DNA from: CAYSCZ01 sp051155775
GTDB lineage: Bacteria > Bacteroidota > Bacteroidia > Cytophagales > Cyclobacteriaceae
Length of the DNA stretch: 64,000 nt
Assembly (NCBI GenBank): GCA_051155775.1
Contig: DAXETV010000028.1
Span: 1-64,000, forward strand
Direction of reading: 5' to 3'
This document shows positions 1 to 8,926 of the stretch, one piece after another (the first letter of the stretch is position 1; every line of letters begins with the position of its first letter). Under the pieces are notes generated by a model. It did not search any database and was not told where the DNA came from. It saw nothing but the letters and a program-made list of their open reading frames with translations. The position numbers were made by a program, and so were the translations under genes.

Positions 1-301
1 ATAGAGGAATACCTATTTCCCAACTGTTATTAGGTGTCCAAGAAGAGGCACCTTTTTCAAAATCCTCAAAAAATAAAGTTGACTCCTGGAAACTCTCTTG
101 ATTTTCAACCATGTCAATACCTTTGACTACTCCCAAGTCTTCCCGTTTTGTATGGAAAGGAATAACCTCACCTTTCTGCAATTGAATTTTACGTTCCTCG
201 GGCGGTTGTTCATACAAATTTCTTTCCTGTGCATGTATTGCCAGACCAGTCTTAAAAAAGACTAACAATAAAAATAATCTGAGTAAATTATTGTGTTTCA
301 T
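1..301 (-). CDS. Secreted protein, N-terminal part only (runs off the left edge)
   Basis: The minus-strand frame opens with ATG at 299-301 and stays open to the window edge, giving about 100 residues. The first 25 or so form a Sec signal peptide: a short basic start, a leucine/phenylalanine core and an alanine-rich exit before AQE. The mature part is hydrophilic, then contains the motif FFEDFEKG followed by a tryptophan- and asparagine-rich stretch. That pattern is common at the start of beta-sandwich (jelly-roll) domains in large exported Bacteroidota proteins, which is inference here. The catalytic or sorting domains lie outside the window, so no function is given. It points away from the polysaccharide genes to its right. 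Confidence 0.8.
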   Translation of the reverse strand, partial: MKHNNLLRLFLLLVFFKTGLAIHAQERNLYEQPPEERKIQLQKGEVIPFHTKREDLGVVKGIDMVENQESFQESTLFFEDFEKGASSWTPNNSWEIGIPL

Positions 302-989
302 GAAGTATAAAAATTTAAAGTGTTTAAAAGTTGATTATATAAATTCCTCTTTGTTATGCTACCATCCTACCTGCCTAAACCAAAGGCTCCAGGTATATGG
401 AAGATTGAGCCTGTAAAGCAGAAGGGGTGGGCAGTGGAGGTGGTAGATATGAAATCGGTTGATTAGTTTATATATCCTCATATTAATTTAAATCATTTGG
501 ATAATTAATACTTTGATCAGCTACTATTGCATCTACATTTAGCTTGTCTTGATTCTCTATTAGTTCTGTACATATCTATTTTCGAATTAAATTATCAATT
601 TTTATAATTCGGGTGAAAATTTTATTTACGAACTGCATTGAAATCTTTGTGAAGCGCAATAATTTACTTGTGAGGCTGCGACGTTGTCAGACAACCATCG
701 GATTCATTGAGGGATAAAAGTGAATGACCGAATGCAGAAATTATTTTTGTAGTTACTGTCTGATGGGAATAATATCAGTAATCTATTATTGTCCCTGGCC
801 TGGTGGGGATTTGATCTCACCATCAAATTGGCTGCAGTAATCAGTATTGCATAATTCAAAGGATGAATTGTTAATCATAGGACGATACAAATCCTACACT
901 ATAAGCATTCAAAAAGTATGGATAGCTAAGAGAAATAGCATATCAATCAATATTTCATTTCCTTTGCGACAATATCATTATTTATACAT
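302..989. other. 688-bp spacer with no convincing gene
   Basis: This spacer separates the secreted-protein gene from the glycosyltransferase. It holds an imperfect inverted repeat at 359-446, a perfect palindrome at 683-695 (GTTGTC-A-GACAAC) and a hairpin at 810-827 (TTTGAT, 6-nt loop, ATCAAA). Only short open stretches are present, such as 36 codons from ATG 356 and about 30 on the minus strand near 484-575, and none resembles a known protein. It reads as decayed DNA at the edge of a polysaccharide locus. Confidence 0.6.
359..446. repeat. Imperfect three-tier inverted repeat
   Basis: Three nested pairings occur in order: CTACCA (359-364) with TGGTAG (441-446), CTGCC (371-375) with GGCAG (430-434), and AGGCTC (384-389) with GAGCCT (407-412). 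A transcript could fold into one long interrupted stem. The block is richer in G and C than its surroundings. Whether it is a mobile-element remnant, a structured RNA or chance cannot be decided from one copy. Confidence 0.4.
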
Positions 990-1733
990 GTGGTCATTTC
1001 ATTAATAACTGTTTGCTACAACAGTGGCAATACCATTACCAAAACCCTTCAAAGTGTAAAGGATCAAACCTATCTCAATATCGAGTATATTGTTATTGAC
1101 GGCAACTCTAAGGATAATACGTTAGAATTGGTCAATGGATTTCCAAACATATCAAAGGTAATTTCGGAACCGGATAAAGGAATGTACGATGCTTTAAACA
1201 AAGGAATTAAACTGGCATCAGGCGATTATATTGGCATCCTCAACGCTGATGATGTACTACACACGCAAAATACTGTTAAAGAATTAACTGACGAAATCAA
1301 AAAAGATGAACTAGATCTTTATTATGGGGATATCCGGTTTATACATCCGGACAATCTCAATAAAACGATTCGTTATTATTCCGCCAAAAACTGGAATCCT
1401 TCTAAATTCAAGTGGGGGTATATGCCCCCACATCCATCTGTCTACATTAAAAAAGAAATATTTGAAATTTATGGGGATTATAAACTAGATTATAAAATAT
1501 CTGCTGATTATGAGCTCTTGGTAAGATTTATTCATAGATATAACGTTAGTTGTCGCTACATACCTCAATTGATGGTAGACATGATGCCTGGCGGTATTAG
1601 CAATAAGTCAGTTTACAGCAGATACCTATTAAATAAGGAAATTGTAAAGGCTTGTGCGGATAATGGAATCCAAACGAATCTTTTTATGCTAGCGTTAAAA
1701 TATTTTAGTAAAATGTTTGAATATTTACCCTAA
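990..1733 (+). CDS. Family 2 glycosyltransferase (GT-A fold)
   Basis: This 247-residue protein would transfer a sugar from a nucleotide donor during exopolysaccharide or O-antigen assembly at the inner face of the cytoplasmic membrane. The N-terminus has the family hallmark ISLITVCYNSG, then DGNSKDNT, and a DXD-like NADD near residue 85, which in this family binds the metal and donor phosphate. It resembles WcaE/WcaA-type enzymes; the sugar and linkage cannot be read from sequence. The start is GTG at 990. It is the only start codon close to the conserved strand, because the ATG at 988 is in another frame and stops at once. It lies 310 bp before an epimerase and an initiating transferase of the same pathway. 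Confidence 0.88.
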   Translation: MVISLITVCYNSGNTITKTLQSVKDQTYLNIEYIVIDGNSKDNTLELVNGFPNISKVISEPDKGMYDALNKGIKLASGDYIGILNADDVLHTQNTVKELTDEIKKDELDLYYGDIRFIHPDNLNKTIRYYSAKNWNPSKFKWGYMPPHPSVYIKKEIFEIYGDYKLDYKISADYELLVRFIHRYNVSCRYIPQLMVDMMPGGISNKSVYSRYLLNKEIVKACADNGIQTNLFMLALKYFSKMFEYLP

Positions 1734-1820
1734 ACTTCGAATAAGTAAGAAATATCAATAAGTTAAATATCTTGCTTTTGCCTCCTTACTTCAATAGTTT
1801 TTATGCCAGGAAGCCCCATA

Positions 1821-1846
1821 ATCCCTTGAAAACAGGGATCGTTTTA
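1821..1846 (+). terminator. Possible intrinsic terminator after the GT2 gene
   Basis: ATCCCT (1821-1826) pairs with AGGGAT (1834-1839) around a 7-nt loop and is followed by CGTTTTA. The stem is short and the T-run has only four bases, so termination would be weak. It sits 88 bp after the glycosyltransferase stop. Confidence 0.4.
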
Positions 1847-1891
1847 TTAGATTAGAAGAAAGAATGAAAGGTATCATTAAAAATAGTTTTA

Positions 1892-2029
1892 ATGAGGGAG
1901 ATTGCCACAAAAAAAAATAAATGCAAACCCGCTAAACGTCAACAGGATAGGTTCATGCAAGTAATTATGGGTTTTGGTAAGGACAATGAATCGTTGAGGG
2001 AACTTCTGAGACAGGTAACCTTCAGGTAA
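1892..2029 (+). CDS. Small basic ORF (45 aa), unrecognised
   Basis: ATG 1892 opens 45 codons ending in TAA at 2027-2029, 14 bp before the epimerase start. The product begins MREIATKKNKCKPAKRQQ and ends DNESLRELLRQVTFR. It is lysine/arginine-rich at the front with a short amphipathic helix at the back, and has no membrane segment. The previous in-frame stop is at 1865-1867. Position and codon content would suit a translated leader or a decayed gene tail, but no family is recognised. Confidence 0.35.
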   Translation: MREIATKKNKCKPAKRQQDRFMQVIMGFGKDNESLRELLRQVTFR

Positions 2030-2043
2030 TCTCTATTTCAATT

Positions 2044-2916
2044 ATGCAAATTCTTGTTACTGGTGCTTCTGGCTTTGTAGGAACTAATTTTATCAAAAAC
2101 TGGTCTGATGAAGGTCAATTGATACCATGCTCACTTCAGGATGGAATTGGTAAACTATCGAACAAGCTTAAAAATATAGATACCATTGTCCACCTGGCAG
2201 GCATTGCGCATCGAATGAAAAAAACCAATGATGAGATCTATTTTCAGGTAAATGAGGAACTTACTGTTGATTTTGCCTCCTTAGCTAAGAAATGCGGAGT
2301 ATCTCATTTCATTTTTTTAAGCACCATCAAAGTGTATGGTGATAAGTTACTTGACCAAACTATAAGTGAAGATACGCAATGTGAGCCAACTGATGCTTAT
2401 GGTCAAAGTAAGTTAAATGCCGAGAATAAGCTTAAAGCACTGGAAGATGATCGTTTTATTGTCTCCATAATTCGACCTCCACTAATATTTGGTGCCGGGG
2501 TCAAAGGAAATCTGTTGCGTTTAATGAAATTAGCTGGAAAGCCAATACCTCTGCCACTTGGTGGTATAAAAAACCATAGAGCTATGATTTCTATAGATAA
2601 CCTAAACGCTATGATTAAGAAATTAATAAAAATACCAGCCAGTGGAATATTTATACCTCAGGAAGATTGTAAATTATCAACCCCGTACCTGGTAACCGAA
2701 ATTAGATTTTCTATGGGTTTTAAATCCCCGGCGTTAATTTCAATACCGATGGCTTTAGTAAAAATCCTTAAAAAATATAAACCTGAAATTCATCAGCGAC
2801 TATATGGTTCTTTGCATATTGACAATCATAAAAGCCTTAAAGCATTGAATTTCAAAAACCCACATTCCACAATAGATGGGATAAAAAAAATGGTCGCATA
2901 TTTTATATCCCATTAA
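2044..2916 (+). CDS. NAD-dependent nucleotide-sugar epimerase/reductase (WbpV/WreQ-like)
   Basis: This 290-residue extended SDR protein has the dinucleotide motif GASGFVG near residues 7-13, the serine strand FLSTIKVYG and the catalytic tetrad YGQSK. Members encoded beside a WecA/WbpL transferase, as here, act on UDP-HexNAc. Known relatives make UDP-QuiNAc by reducing the 4-keto-6-deoxy intermediate, or epimerise C4. The substrate is therefore inferred from context, not seen. The next gene starts 8 bp downstream, so the two are almost certainly co-transcribed. The C-terminal third, which sets specificity, is basic and divergent. Confidence 0.85.
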   Translation: MQILVTGASGFVGTNFIKNWSDEGQLIPCSLQDGIGKLSNKLKNIDTIVHLAGIAHRMKKTNDEIYFQVNEELTVDFASLAKKCGVSHFIFLSTIKVYGDKLLDQTISEDTQCEPTDAYGQSKLNAENKLKALEDDRFIVSIIRPPLIFGAGVKGNLLRLMKLAGKPIPLPLGGIKNHRAMISIDNLNAMIKKLIKIPASGIFIPQEDCKLSTPYLVTEIRFSMGFKSPALISIPMALVKILKKYKPEIHQRLYGSLHIDNHKSLKALNFKNPHSTIDGIKKMVAYFISH

Positions 2917-2924
2917 AACATCAA

Positions 2925-3893
2925 ATGAGTTACATTTTTCTATTTGTTGGCTTAATTATCGGGCTAATACTTTATTTCAAAGTAGCTGACCATTTTAATA
3001 TAATAGATAAACCCAATGAACGCAGCTCTCACAGACAGACTACCATACGCGGTGGAGGGATAATCTTTCCAATAGCTATAACCATTTGGTTTATTGTGAA
3101 TCACTTTAAGTATCCATATTTCTTTTTCGGCCTGGTTTTGATATCTACCATAAGCTTCTGGGATGATGTATTTACCTTAAAACCTATCCAGCGTATTACC
3201 ATACATTTTCTGGCGGTAAGTCTTTTGTTGTGGGAGATGGACTTTATTATTTATCCCTGGTGGTTATGGGTTATTGCCTACATCTTTATCCTGGGTTGGA
3301 TCAATGCATTTAACTTTATGGATGGTATCAACGGGATCTCTTCATTTTACGCATTGGTTAACCTGGCAACATGCTATTACCTGAATTTACAGGATCCATT
3401 TGCAGATATGGAACTAATAAGATACGCCATGATTGCGCTATTGGTTTTTTCTTGGTTCAATGCCAGAAAAAAGGCTGTTACTTTCGCCGGAGATGTCGGC
3501 GCGGTTTCTATAGCTTTTGTACTGGCCTATTTGATCATTGCATTAATACTAAAAGCGCAGAGCTGGTCTTATATTCTTTTTTTCAGTGTGTATGGCATAG
3601 ATTCATCAATTACCATCTTCCAACGATTGCTGAGGAGAGAGAATATTTTTAAGCCTCATCGTTCCCATCTCTATCAATATCTGGCTAATGAAAAGGGTTA
3701 CGGACATATCCCTATAGCCATTACCTTCGCTTTGATTCAGGGTGTAATAAATGTACTGGTGATCTTATACTTTCCTGGTGATCACCGTTTTGCATGGTTA
3801 ACAACTTTGTTAATATTACTTATAATGGCTATAATATACTGGTTTTATAAGATGAGCCTTCTAGCCAGCCTGAAGCGCTCAGCCATAGAATAA
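2925..3893 (+). CDS. Undecaprenyl-phosphate sugar-1-phosphate transferase (WecA/WbpL type, GT4)
   Basis: This 322-residue integral membrane enzyme of the MraY/WecA superfamily would move a HexNAc-1-phosphate from UDP to undecaprenyl phosphate, the first lipid-linked step of a repeat unit. It has about ten hydrophobic segments. Visible motifs are RSSH followed by TIRGGG near residue 40, the acidic FWDD pair that binds Mg2+, NAFNFMDGINGI, an Asp-containing FAGDVGA, and the cytoplasmic loop HRSHLYQYL, which is typical of WbpL. It forms a pair with the preceding epimerase gene. The next gene is convergent and 144 bp away, so this is the end of the locus in this direction. Confidence 0.92.
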   Translation: MSYIFLFVGLIIGLILYFKVADHFNIIDKPNERSSHRQTTIRGGGIIFPIAITIWFIVNHFKYPYFFFGLVLISTISFWDDVFTLKPIQRITIHFLAVSLLLWEMDFIIYPWWLWVIAYIFILGWINAFNFMDGINGISSFYALVNLATCYYLNLQDPFADMELIRYAMIALLVFSWFNARKKAVTFAGDVGAVSIAFVLAYLIIALILKAQSWSYILFFSVYGIDSSITIFQRLLRRENIFKPHRSHLYQYLANEKGYGHIPIAITFALIQGVINVLVILYFPGDHRFAWLTTLLILLIMAIIYWFYKMSLLASLKRSAIE

Positions 3894-4037
3894 TTATTGT
3901 ATAATACGCAGTAAGATGAAATACTCTCTGTAGTATATCTTTGACCAAAGGAGCCCTTCAGATAATATGAGAACTGTGACAGATATTAATCAATATTTTT
4001 ACGTGCATGCCATTCAACGTTATAAGTCTCGCCATAA

Positions 4038-5051
4038 TCATTTATCCAGATAATCATAAGCGCCGCCATAAGCCACCATCTTAACTGTATCGGATAAAAG
4101 GAAGTCATGCGGGAATCCTTGTTCTATGATGCTGACTTCATTCAAATCTTTCATGAGGTCACCGGGCAATTGGAAACTTAGAGCACCCAGGCTATCCTGT
4201 ATTTGTGATAATTTTCTGGCCCCTACGATTGGGATTGATTTAAAATTTTGTTGTATCGTCCATCGGATGGCTACCTGGGCAGGCGTAGCTTCAACTTCCT
4301 CGGCTACTTCCACCACTTCTTTGGTAATCTTTACCGCCCGTTCATTTCTTCTGGTGCTATCCTCTGCCACCCTCCCTTCTTCATTTTTCAAATACTTACC
4401 GGTTAATGCTCCACCTGCCAGTGGTGCCCATGGTGTGACTGTCATATCAAATGCCTTAGCCATGGGAATTAGATCCCTTTCCGGTGTACGCTGCAATAAA
4501 CTGTACTCGATCTGCAATCCGACAAACTGGGTCCATCCCTTTAGTTCCGCCATAGTATTTGCCTGGGACACAATCCATGCAGGAGTATCTGATATACCAA
4601 TATAATGGACTTTCCCGGCCCTTATCAGGTCATCTAATCCTCGCATCACCTCATCAACCGGTGTGGTTGAGTCCCACATATGTAACCAAAGCAGGTCTAT
4701 GTAATCTGTTTTTAATCTTTTTAGGCTTTCCTCAACAGAACGAACCATATTTTTACGGTGGTTACCGCAGTAATTAAGGTCATTGGTGCGATCATACAGG
4801 GTGAATTTAGTGGCAAGTACAAAATGATCACGGTCATCATGAATAAATTCACCGACATATTCTTCACTGGTACCTTCCGTGTATCTATTGGCAGTATCTA
4901 TAAAATTTCCTCCTTCTTTTGTATAAGCATCGAATATCTGTTTACTGGTTTCTTTATCCGCTCCCCAGCCCCAATCTGTTCCAAAAGTCATGGTTCCTAA
5001 GCATAATTCAGATACCCTAAGTCCACTTCGACCAAATAATTTATATTTCAT
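4038..5051 (-). CDS. Aldo/keto reductase
   Basis: This 337-residue (beta/alpha)8 NADPH-dependent oxidoreductase has the full catalytic set: Asp52 and Tyr57 in FIDTANRY, Lys82 in LATKF and His124 in LLWLHMWD. The start has the usual MKYKLFGRSGLRVS form. Relatives reduce small aldehydes and ketones in the cytoplasm; the natural substrate is unknown. It is the last gene of a minus-strand series after an SDR (72 bp gap) and the oad genes, so it may be co-transcribed with them. The stretch to the converging sugar-transferase gene holds only a weak hairpin (3921-3936). Confidence 0.9.
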   Translation of the reverse strand: MKYKLFGRSGLRVSELCLGTMTFGTDWGWGADKETSKQIFDAYTKEGGNFIDTANRYTEGTSEEYVGEFIHDDRDHFVLATKFTLYDRTNDLNYCGNHRKNMVRSVEESLKRLKTDYIDLLWLHMWDSTTPVDEVMRGLDDLIRAGKVHYIGISDTPAWIVSQANTMAELKGWTQFVGLQIEYSLLQRTPERDLIPMAKAFDMTVTPWAPLAGGALTGKYLKNEEGRVAEDSTRRNERAVKITKEVVEVAEEVEATPAQVAIRWTIQQNFKSIPIVGARKLSQIQDSLGALSFQLPGDLMKDLNEVSIIEQGFPHDFLLSDTVKMVAYGGAYDYLDK

Positions 5052-5123
5052 AATTCATTTTTTTTAAGGTTGACACTTCCTCCATGATCATATTCAATAT
5101 TGATGTGGGAAGAATTTATATTA

Positions 5124-5822
5124 TTACCAATCAATTTCTTTCCTGTCCCTGAAAAATTTACCATTTGGAATACCACTTGCAGTGGCTAGCCATACTGCTG
5201 TATCAGCACCCTCAACTAAAGATCGAGAGGCACCAGGACCTCCCATGTCAGATTTCACCCAACCCGGGCACATTGCATTCACCTTTACTGTTGTATTTCT
5301 AAGCTCGGATGCCATCATCAGTGTAGCTGCATTAAGCGCTACTTTAGACAAGCGATAGCCCGGATAACCGCCTGCCATTTCACTTATTGCCCCAAGACCG
5401 CTGGACATATTTATTATACGGGCATCTTTACTTAGTGTAAGCAATGGAAGTAATTGTTGTATAAGCAAGACTGGGCCATAAGTATTGGTTTCCAAAGTCT
5501 CTTTGATTTTATTGAGTTTAACTGTGATGAGCTGTGCCTCCCGGTCGATAAAAATCCCTGCATTATTTACCAGCACATCAACATGACCATAAAGTTCTTT
5601 CATGTGATTACTAAATGTAGTTATGCTTTCCACGTCGGATACATCAAGATTCATATACATAACCTTGTTGTTTTTTTTCGATAAGGATTTGGCCGCTTCT
5701 TCTCCTTTTTTCAGGTCCCTTGATGTGAGTACCACCTGAAAGTCCAGTGCGTGTAACTGCTTACAGATTTCAAATCCAATTCCTCTATTACCACCCGTAA
5801 CAACTACAATTTTTTTTGCCAT
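5124..5822 (-). CDS. Short-chain dehydrogenase/reductase
   Basis: This 232-residue classical SDR, NADP(H)-dependent by its basic N-terminal loop, has TGGNRGIG at 9-16, NNAG at 86-89, catalytic Ser140 and Tyr156-xxx-Lys160. It resembles plant and bacterial carbonyl reductases and YwfD-like enzymes. The C-terminus is short, ending just past the usual substrate lid. It starts 9 bp after the oadB stop, which implies co-transcription with the sodium-pump operon. A metabolic reason for that pairing is not obvious. Confidence 0.9.
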   Translation of the reverse strand: MAKKIVVVTGGNRGIGFEICKQLHALDFQVVLTSRDLKKGEEAAKSLSKKNNKVMYMNLDVSDVESITTFSNHMKELYGHVDVLVNNAGIFIDREAQLITVKLNKIKETLETNTYGPVLLIQQLLPLLTLSKDARIINMSSGLGAISEMAGGYPGYRLSKVALNAATLMMASELRNTTVKVNAMCPGWVKSDMGGPGASRSLVEGADTAVWLATASGIPNGKFFRDRKEIDW

Positions 5823-5831
5823 AGCATTGCA

Positions 5832-7022
5832 TCAACTTAAAAATGAAATAAGCACCCCTGCTGCTACGGCAGAACCAATTACACCGGATATATTGCTTGC
5901 CATAGCATACTGAAGTAAATGGTTCGAAGGATCATATTTTAATGCCAGTTCATTTGCCACCCTACTGGCCATAGGTACAGCGCTTAAACCAGTAGCACCA
6001 ATAAGTGGGTTAATTTTTTTTCTGGCTAATAAATTATACACTTTAACAGCGATTATTCCTCCGGCTATTGATATAGCGAAAGCTATAAAACCGCCAACAA
6101 TTATCAAAATAGTTTTTACGTTAAGGAATGCGCCTGCTGTCATCGTAGCACCGACAGATAATCCCAGGAATATGGTGGCAGCATTTAATATGGTATCTGA
6201 CGCAGCTTTGTATAATCGTCCGGTGATTGAACCAACCTCTTTTACCAGATTACCAAACATAAGCAACCCAATTAACGCTACTGCGGAAGGTACCAAAATG
6301 GCTACTATAGTCGTAATGGCTATGGGGAATATAATTTTTACAACCTTTAAGTTTTTGACAGGCCGTTTAGAAGGAAAAAGGACATCCTGATCCTTCATAT
6401 TTATCATTAATTCATTTCTTGTGGTAAGCAACCTGACTACGGGAGGAATAATAACCGGGACCAAAGCCATATAAGAATAAGCCGCTATCGCAATAGGTCC
6501 TAACAGGTGCGGAGCAAGTTTTATGGTGGTGTAAATAGCCGTTGGGCCGTCGGCTCCTCCAATAATTCCTAGAGATGCTGCCTCTTTTATTGTAAAACCT
6601 AGCGAAACTGATGATATCAAAACTGTAAATATGCCTATTTGTGCTGCTGCCCCAAAAAATGCCAGCCTAAGATTCTTGAGCATAGGACCAAAATCCGTCA
6701 GGGCCCCTACACCAAGAAATATGATTGGAGGCAAAAATCCGGTTTTGATGAGTGAGTAATAAATAAAATTCATGATACCATATTCTCTGGCAATCTCAGG
6801 CAGTGACATATTTTCATTCACCTCAACCACTCCCATACCTCCTCCAGGAAAATTGGCCAACAACATACCGAATGCAATGGGCACAAGTAGCAAAGGTTCA
6901 TATTGTTTCCTTATCCCCAAAAAAAGCAATAAAAAAGCTATGAAGTACATAGCTACCGTTTGTGGGGTATCAACCAACCCGCTAAGGGCAGTCATTTTGT
7001 AAAGCTTTTCTATTATTTCCAA
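5832..7022 (-). CDS. oadB: Na+-translocating decarboxylase, beta subunit
   Basis: This 396-residue membrane subunit couples decarboxylation of the carboxybiotin made by the alpha subunit to Na+ export. It has about eleven hydrophobic segments and the conserved motifs YEPLLLVPIAFG, GVGALTDFGP, the Asp-containing GGADGPTAI that carries the Na+/proton site, and GLSAVPMASRVA. Start choice: TTG 7022 is the only start that keeps the normal N-terminal helix, with a stop three codons upstream; the first ATG would remove nine residues. It lies 29 bp after oadA. Paralogues pump with oxaloacetate, methylmalonyl-CoA or glutaconyl-CoA, and this subunit does not tell which. Confidence 0.93.
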   Translation of the reverse strand: MEIIEKLYKMTALSGLVDTPQTVAMYFIAFLLLFLGIRKQYEPLLLVPIAFGMLLANFPGGGMGVVEVNENMSLPEIAREYGIMNFIYYSLIKTGFLPPIIFLGVGALTDFGPMLKNLRLAFFGAAAQIGIFTVLISSVSLGFTIKEAASLGIIGGADGPTAIYTTIKLAPHLLGPIAIAAYSYMALVPVIIPPVVRLLTTRNELMINMKDQDVLFPSKRPVKNLKVVKIIFPIAITTIVAILVPSAVALIGLLMFGNLVKEVGSITGRLYKAASDTILNAATIFLGLSVGATMTAGAFLNVKTILIIVGGFIAFAISIAGGIIAVKVYNLLARKKINPLIGATGLSAVPMASRVANELALKYDPSNHLLQYAMASNISGVIGSAVAAGVLISFLS

Positions 7023-7051
7023 ATCAGCTCAATAATCGATAATATATTGAT

Positions 7052-8926
7052 TTAAGAAATTTTCATTAGCACATCATCATCCAGCACTTCGTCTCCATCT
7101 GAAACTAATACATCTATGATCTCTCCTGATTCGGCAGATTTCACCGCATTAGAAACTTTCATAGCTTCAATGTAGCCAATTATGTCGCCTTGTTTAATCT
7201 TGTCTCCAACTTTCACTGCTTTGTCAGTTGATTCTTTGGTAAAATAAAATTTACCTTCAAGAGGTGCCAGTATATCTTTAGAAGGCCCGGAATGGACTGG
7301 CTTCTTATCCTCTGCTTTTGGATTATCTGAAACGGTAGCACTTTGAGGGACATCATCATACGAGATGTGGACTTTAAATGGCTCACCGTTAACTTCAACA
7401 TTCATGGATTTAGGTTTAACCACAGCAGTTGGCTTTTCTTCTTTCCCTGATGGTTTCGCACTTTTTTCTTGTCTGCGTTTGTTCAAGTCCTCTTCGAAAG
7501 TCTTTTTAGCTTTTCCGGATTTATAATCCTCATATTGTGTGGGATGCATGGCGTATTCCAGCAATTCCTCATCATCCTGACCTGTATCCCATCCTTTCTC
7601 CTTCATCTCGGTTTTTAGTTCATCCAGTACATCTGGATAGAGATCCTGCGGATCACCCTCAAAAAACTCCCTTCCCTGCTCTTCTGCCAATTCTTTTAGT
7701 TCCTGTGATAATTCCCCCGGAAGCCTGCCTGATTTACCCAAAAGCATACTCCAGGTATTGTCATCTAATAATGACCACCTGGGCTTACCTTTCATCATTT
7801 GCATCACATTGATCAGCGCGGCATTTTTAACGTATTGGCTGAATGGGGTAACCAATGGAGGATTTCCCATCATTGGCCAGATGTATTTTACTTCATCAAA
7901 CAGTTTGATTAACAATTCGTCCTGCGTTACCTGTGGCTTATCGTTTTTAGCCATCCATTTGTTTAAGCTGGTAAGGTTTTTTTCCAGGTCAGCCATTAAG
8001 CTGCCCATCATCCCTCCTGGTAGTCCCGGACCTATTAAGAGCGAGTTCATCAATCGGTTTTTTGGATTGATGTAATAACCAAGAAAATCATCGATAAACT
8101 CCTGGGTAAGTGAACGCACCTGCATATAGGCCTTCATATTGATGTCTGGCACTGAGTAGCCGGCATCTCTCAGCATTTCATGAATGGTAAGCACATCGGC
8201 ATGCACTGTTCCCCATGAAAGAGGTTCCATGGCCACATCAACAATGTCAGCACCATTTCTTACCGCTTCCAGCGAAGAAGTTACCGAAAAACCAGGTCCG
8301 GAGTGGCCGTGATATTGAACCAGAATGTCGGGTTTGATGGATTTCACACCGGCAACGATCTTACCAACGGATACCGGGCGACCAATACCTGCCATATCTT
8401 TGATGGCTATTTCCTGGACACCCATGTCAATCAGCTCTCCTGCCATGTTCACAAAATAATCAACGGTATGAATGTCTGAATAGGTTATGCACAAAGCACC
8501 CTGGCTTATCATGCCTCCCGCTTTAGCGTAATCTATGGATAACTTTAAATTTCTTGTGTCATTAAGCCCGTCAAAAGATCTGGAGATATCCGTACCCTGA
8601 ATTTTCTTGACTTTGAACATTAATTTTCTGACATCCTTTGGGACAGGGTACATTCTTAAGGCATTCAACCCCCTTTCCAGCATCTGTGTTTGTATGCCGG
8701 CATCATTAAAAGGTTGTGTCCATTGTCTTACGGAATGGTTTGGGTTCTCGCCATATAGCAGGTTGATTTGTTCAAATCCGCCACCATTAGTTTCTACACG
8801 GCTCCAGCAGCCCATATCCACAATTGGCTCCCCCACCTTTTCAAGCTGATCAACACGGGGCATGAATTTACCTGAGGATTGCCACATATCCCGGTACAAC
8901 AAGCATAGTCCTATTTCTCTACTCAT
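7052..8926 (-). CDS. oadA: Oxaloacetate decarboxylase alpha subunit / biotin-dependent carboxyltransferase
   Basis: This 624-residue cytoplasmic subunit carries a carboxyltransferase barrel with metal-binding YRDMWQ near residue 13, carboxylatable Lys in IKDMAG and HGH in QYHGHSGPG. A middle PycB/OadA domain follows, then a charged Pro/Lys linker (about 490-550), and a C-terminal biotin carrier domain with the biotin-lysine motif EAMKVSN. It removes CO2 from oxaloacetate, or runs as the carboxyltransferase half of pyruvate carboxylase, and passes it on biotin to OadB. The first residues are the usual Bacteroidota form. Its start overlaps the oadG stop by 4 bp (ATGA), a sign of translational coupling. 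No biotin carboxylase gene is present nearby, which supports the decarboxylase role. Confidence 0.93.
   Translation of the reverse strand: MSREIGLCLLYRDMWQSSGKFMPRVDQLEKVGEPIVDMGCWSRVETNGGGFEQINLLYGENPNHSVRQWTQPFNDAGIQTQMLERGLNALRMYPVPKDVRKLMFKVKKIQGTDISRSFDGLNDTRNLKLSIDYAKAGGMISQGALCITYSDIHTVDYFVNMAGELIDMGVQEIAIKDMAGIGRPVSVGKIVAGVKSIKPDILVQYHGHSGPGFSVTSSLEAVRNGADIVDVAMEPLSWGTVHADVLTIHEMLRDAGYSVPDINMKAYMQVRSLTQEFIDDFLGYYINPKNRLMNSLLIGPGLPGGMMGSLMADLEKNLTSLNKWMAKNDKPQVTQDELLIKLFDEVKYIWPMMGNPPLVTPFSQYVKNAALINVMQMMKGKPRWSLLDDNTWSMLLGKSGRLPGELSQELKELAEEQGREFFEGDPQDLYPDVLDELKTEMKEKGWDTGQDDEELLEYAMHPTQYEDYKSGKAKKTFEEDLNKRRQEKSAKPSGKEEKPTAVVKPKSMNVEVNGEPFKVHISYDDVPQSATVSDNPKAEDKKPVHSGPSKDILAPLEGKFYFTKESTDKAVKVGDKIKQGDIIGYIEAMKVSNAVKSAESGEIIDVLVSDGDEVLDDDVLMKIS

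Noticed and set aside
356..466. 36-codon ORF starting MLPSYLPKPKAPG
   Set aside because: It lies exactly on the imperfect inverted repeat, has no upstream signal and resembles no family, so the repeat explains it better.
484..590. Minus-strand open stretch reading ...VDAIVADQSINYPNDLN
   Set aside because: It has only about 30 codons, an in-frame stop just upstream and no recognisable homology. It could be a gene remnant but cannot be supported.
3371..3652. 93-codon plus-strand ORF inside the sugar-1-phosphate transferase gene
   Set aside because: It is in another frame of a strongly conserved gene and has a cysteine- and arginine-rich translation typical of a shadow.
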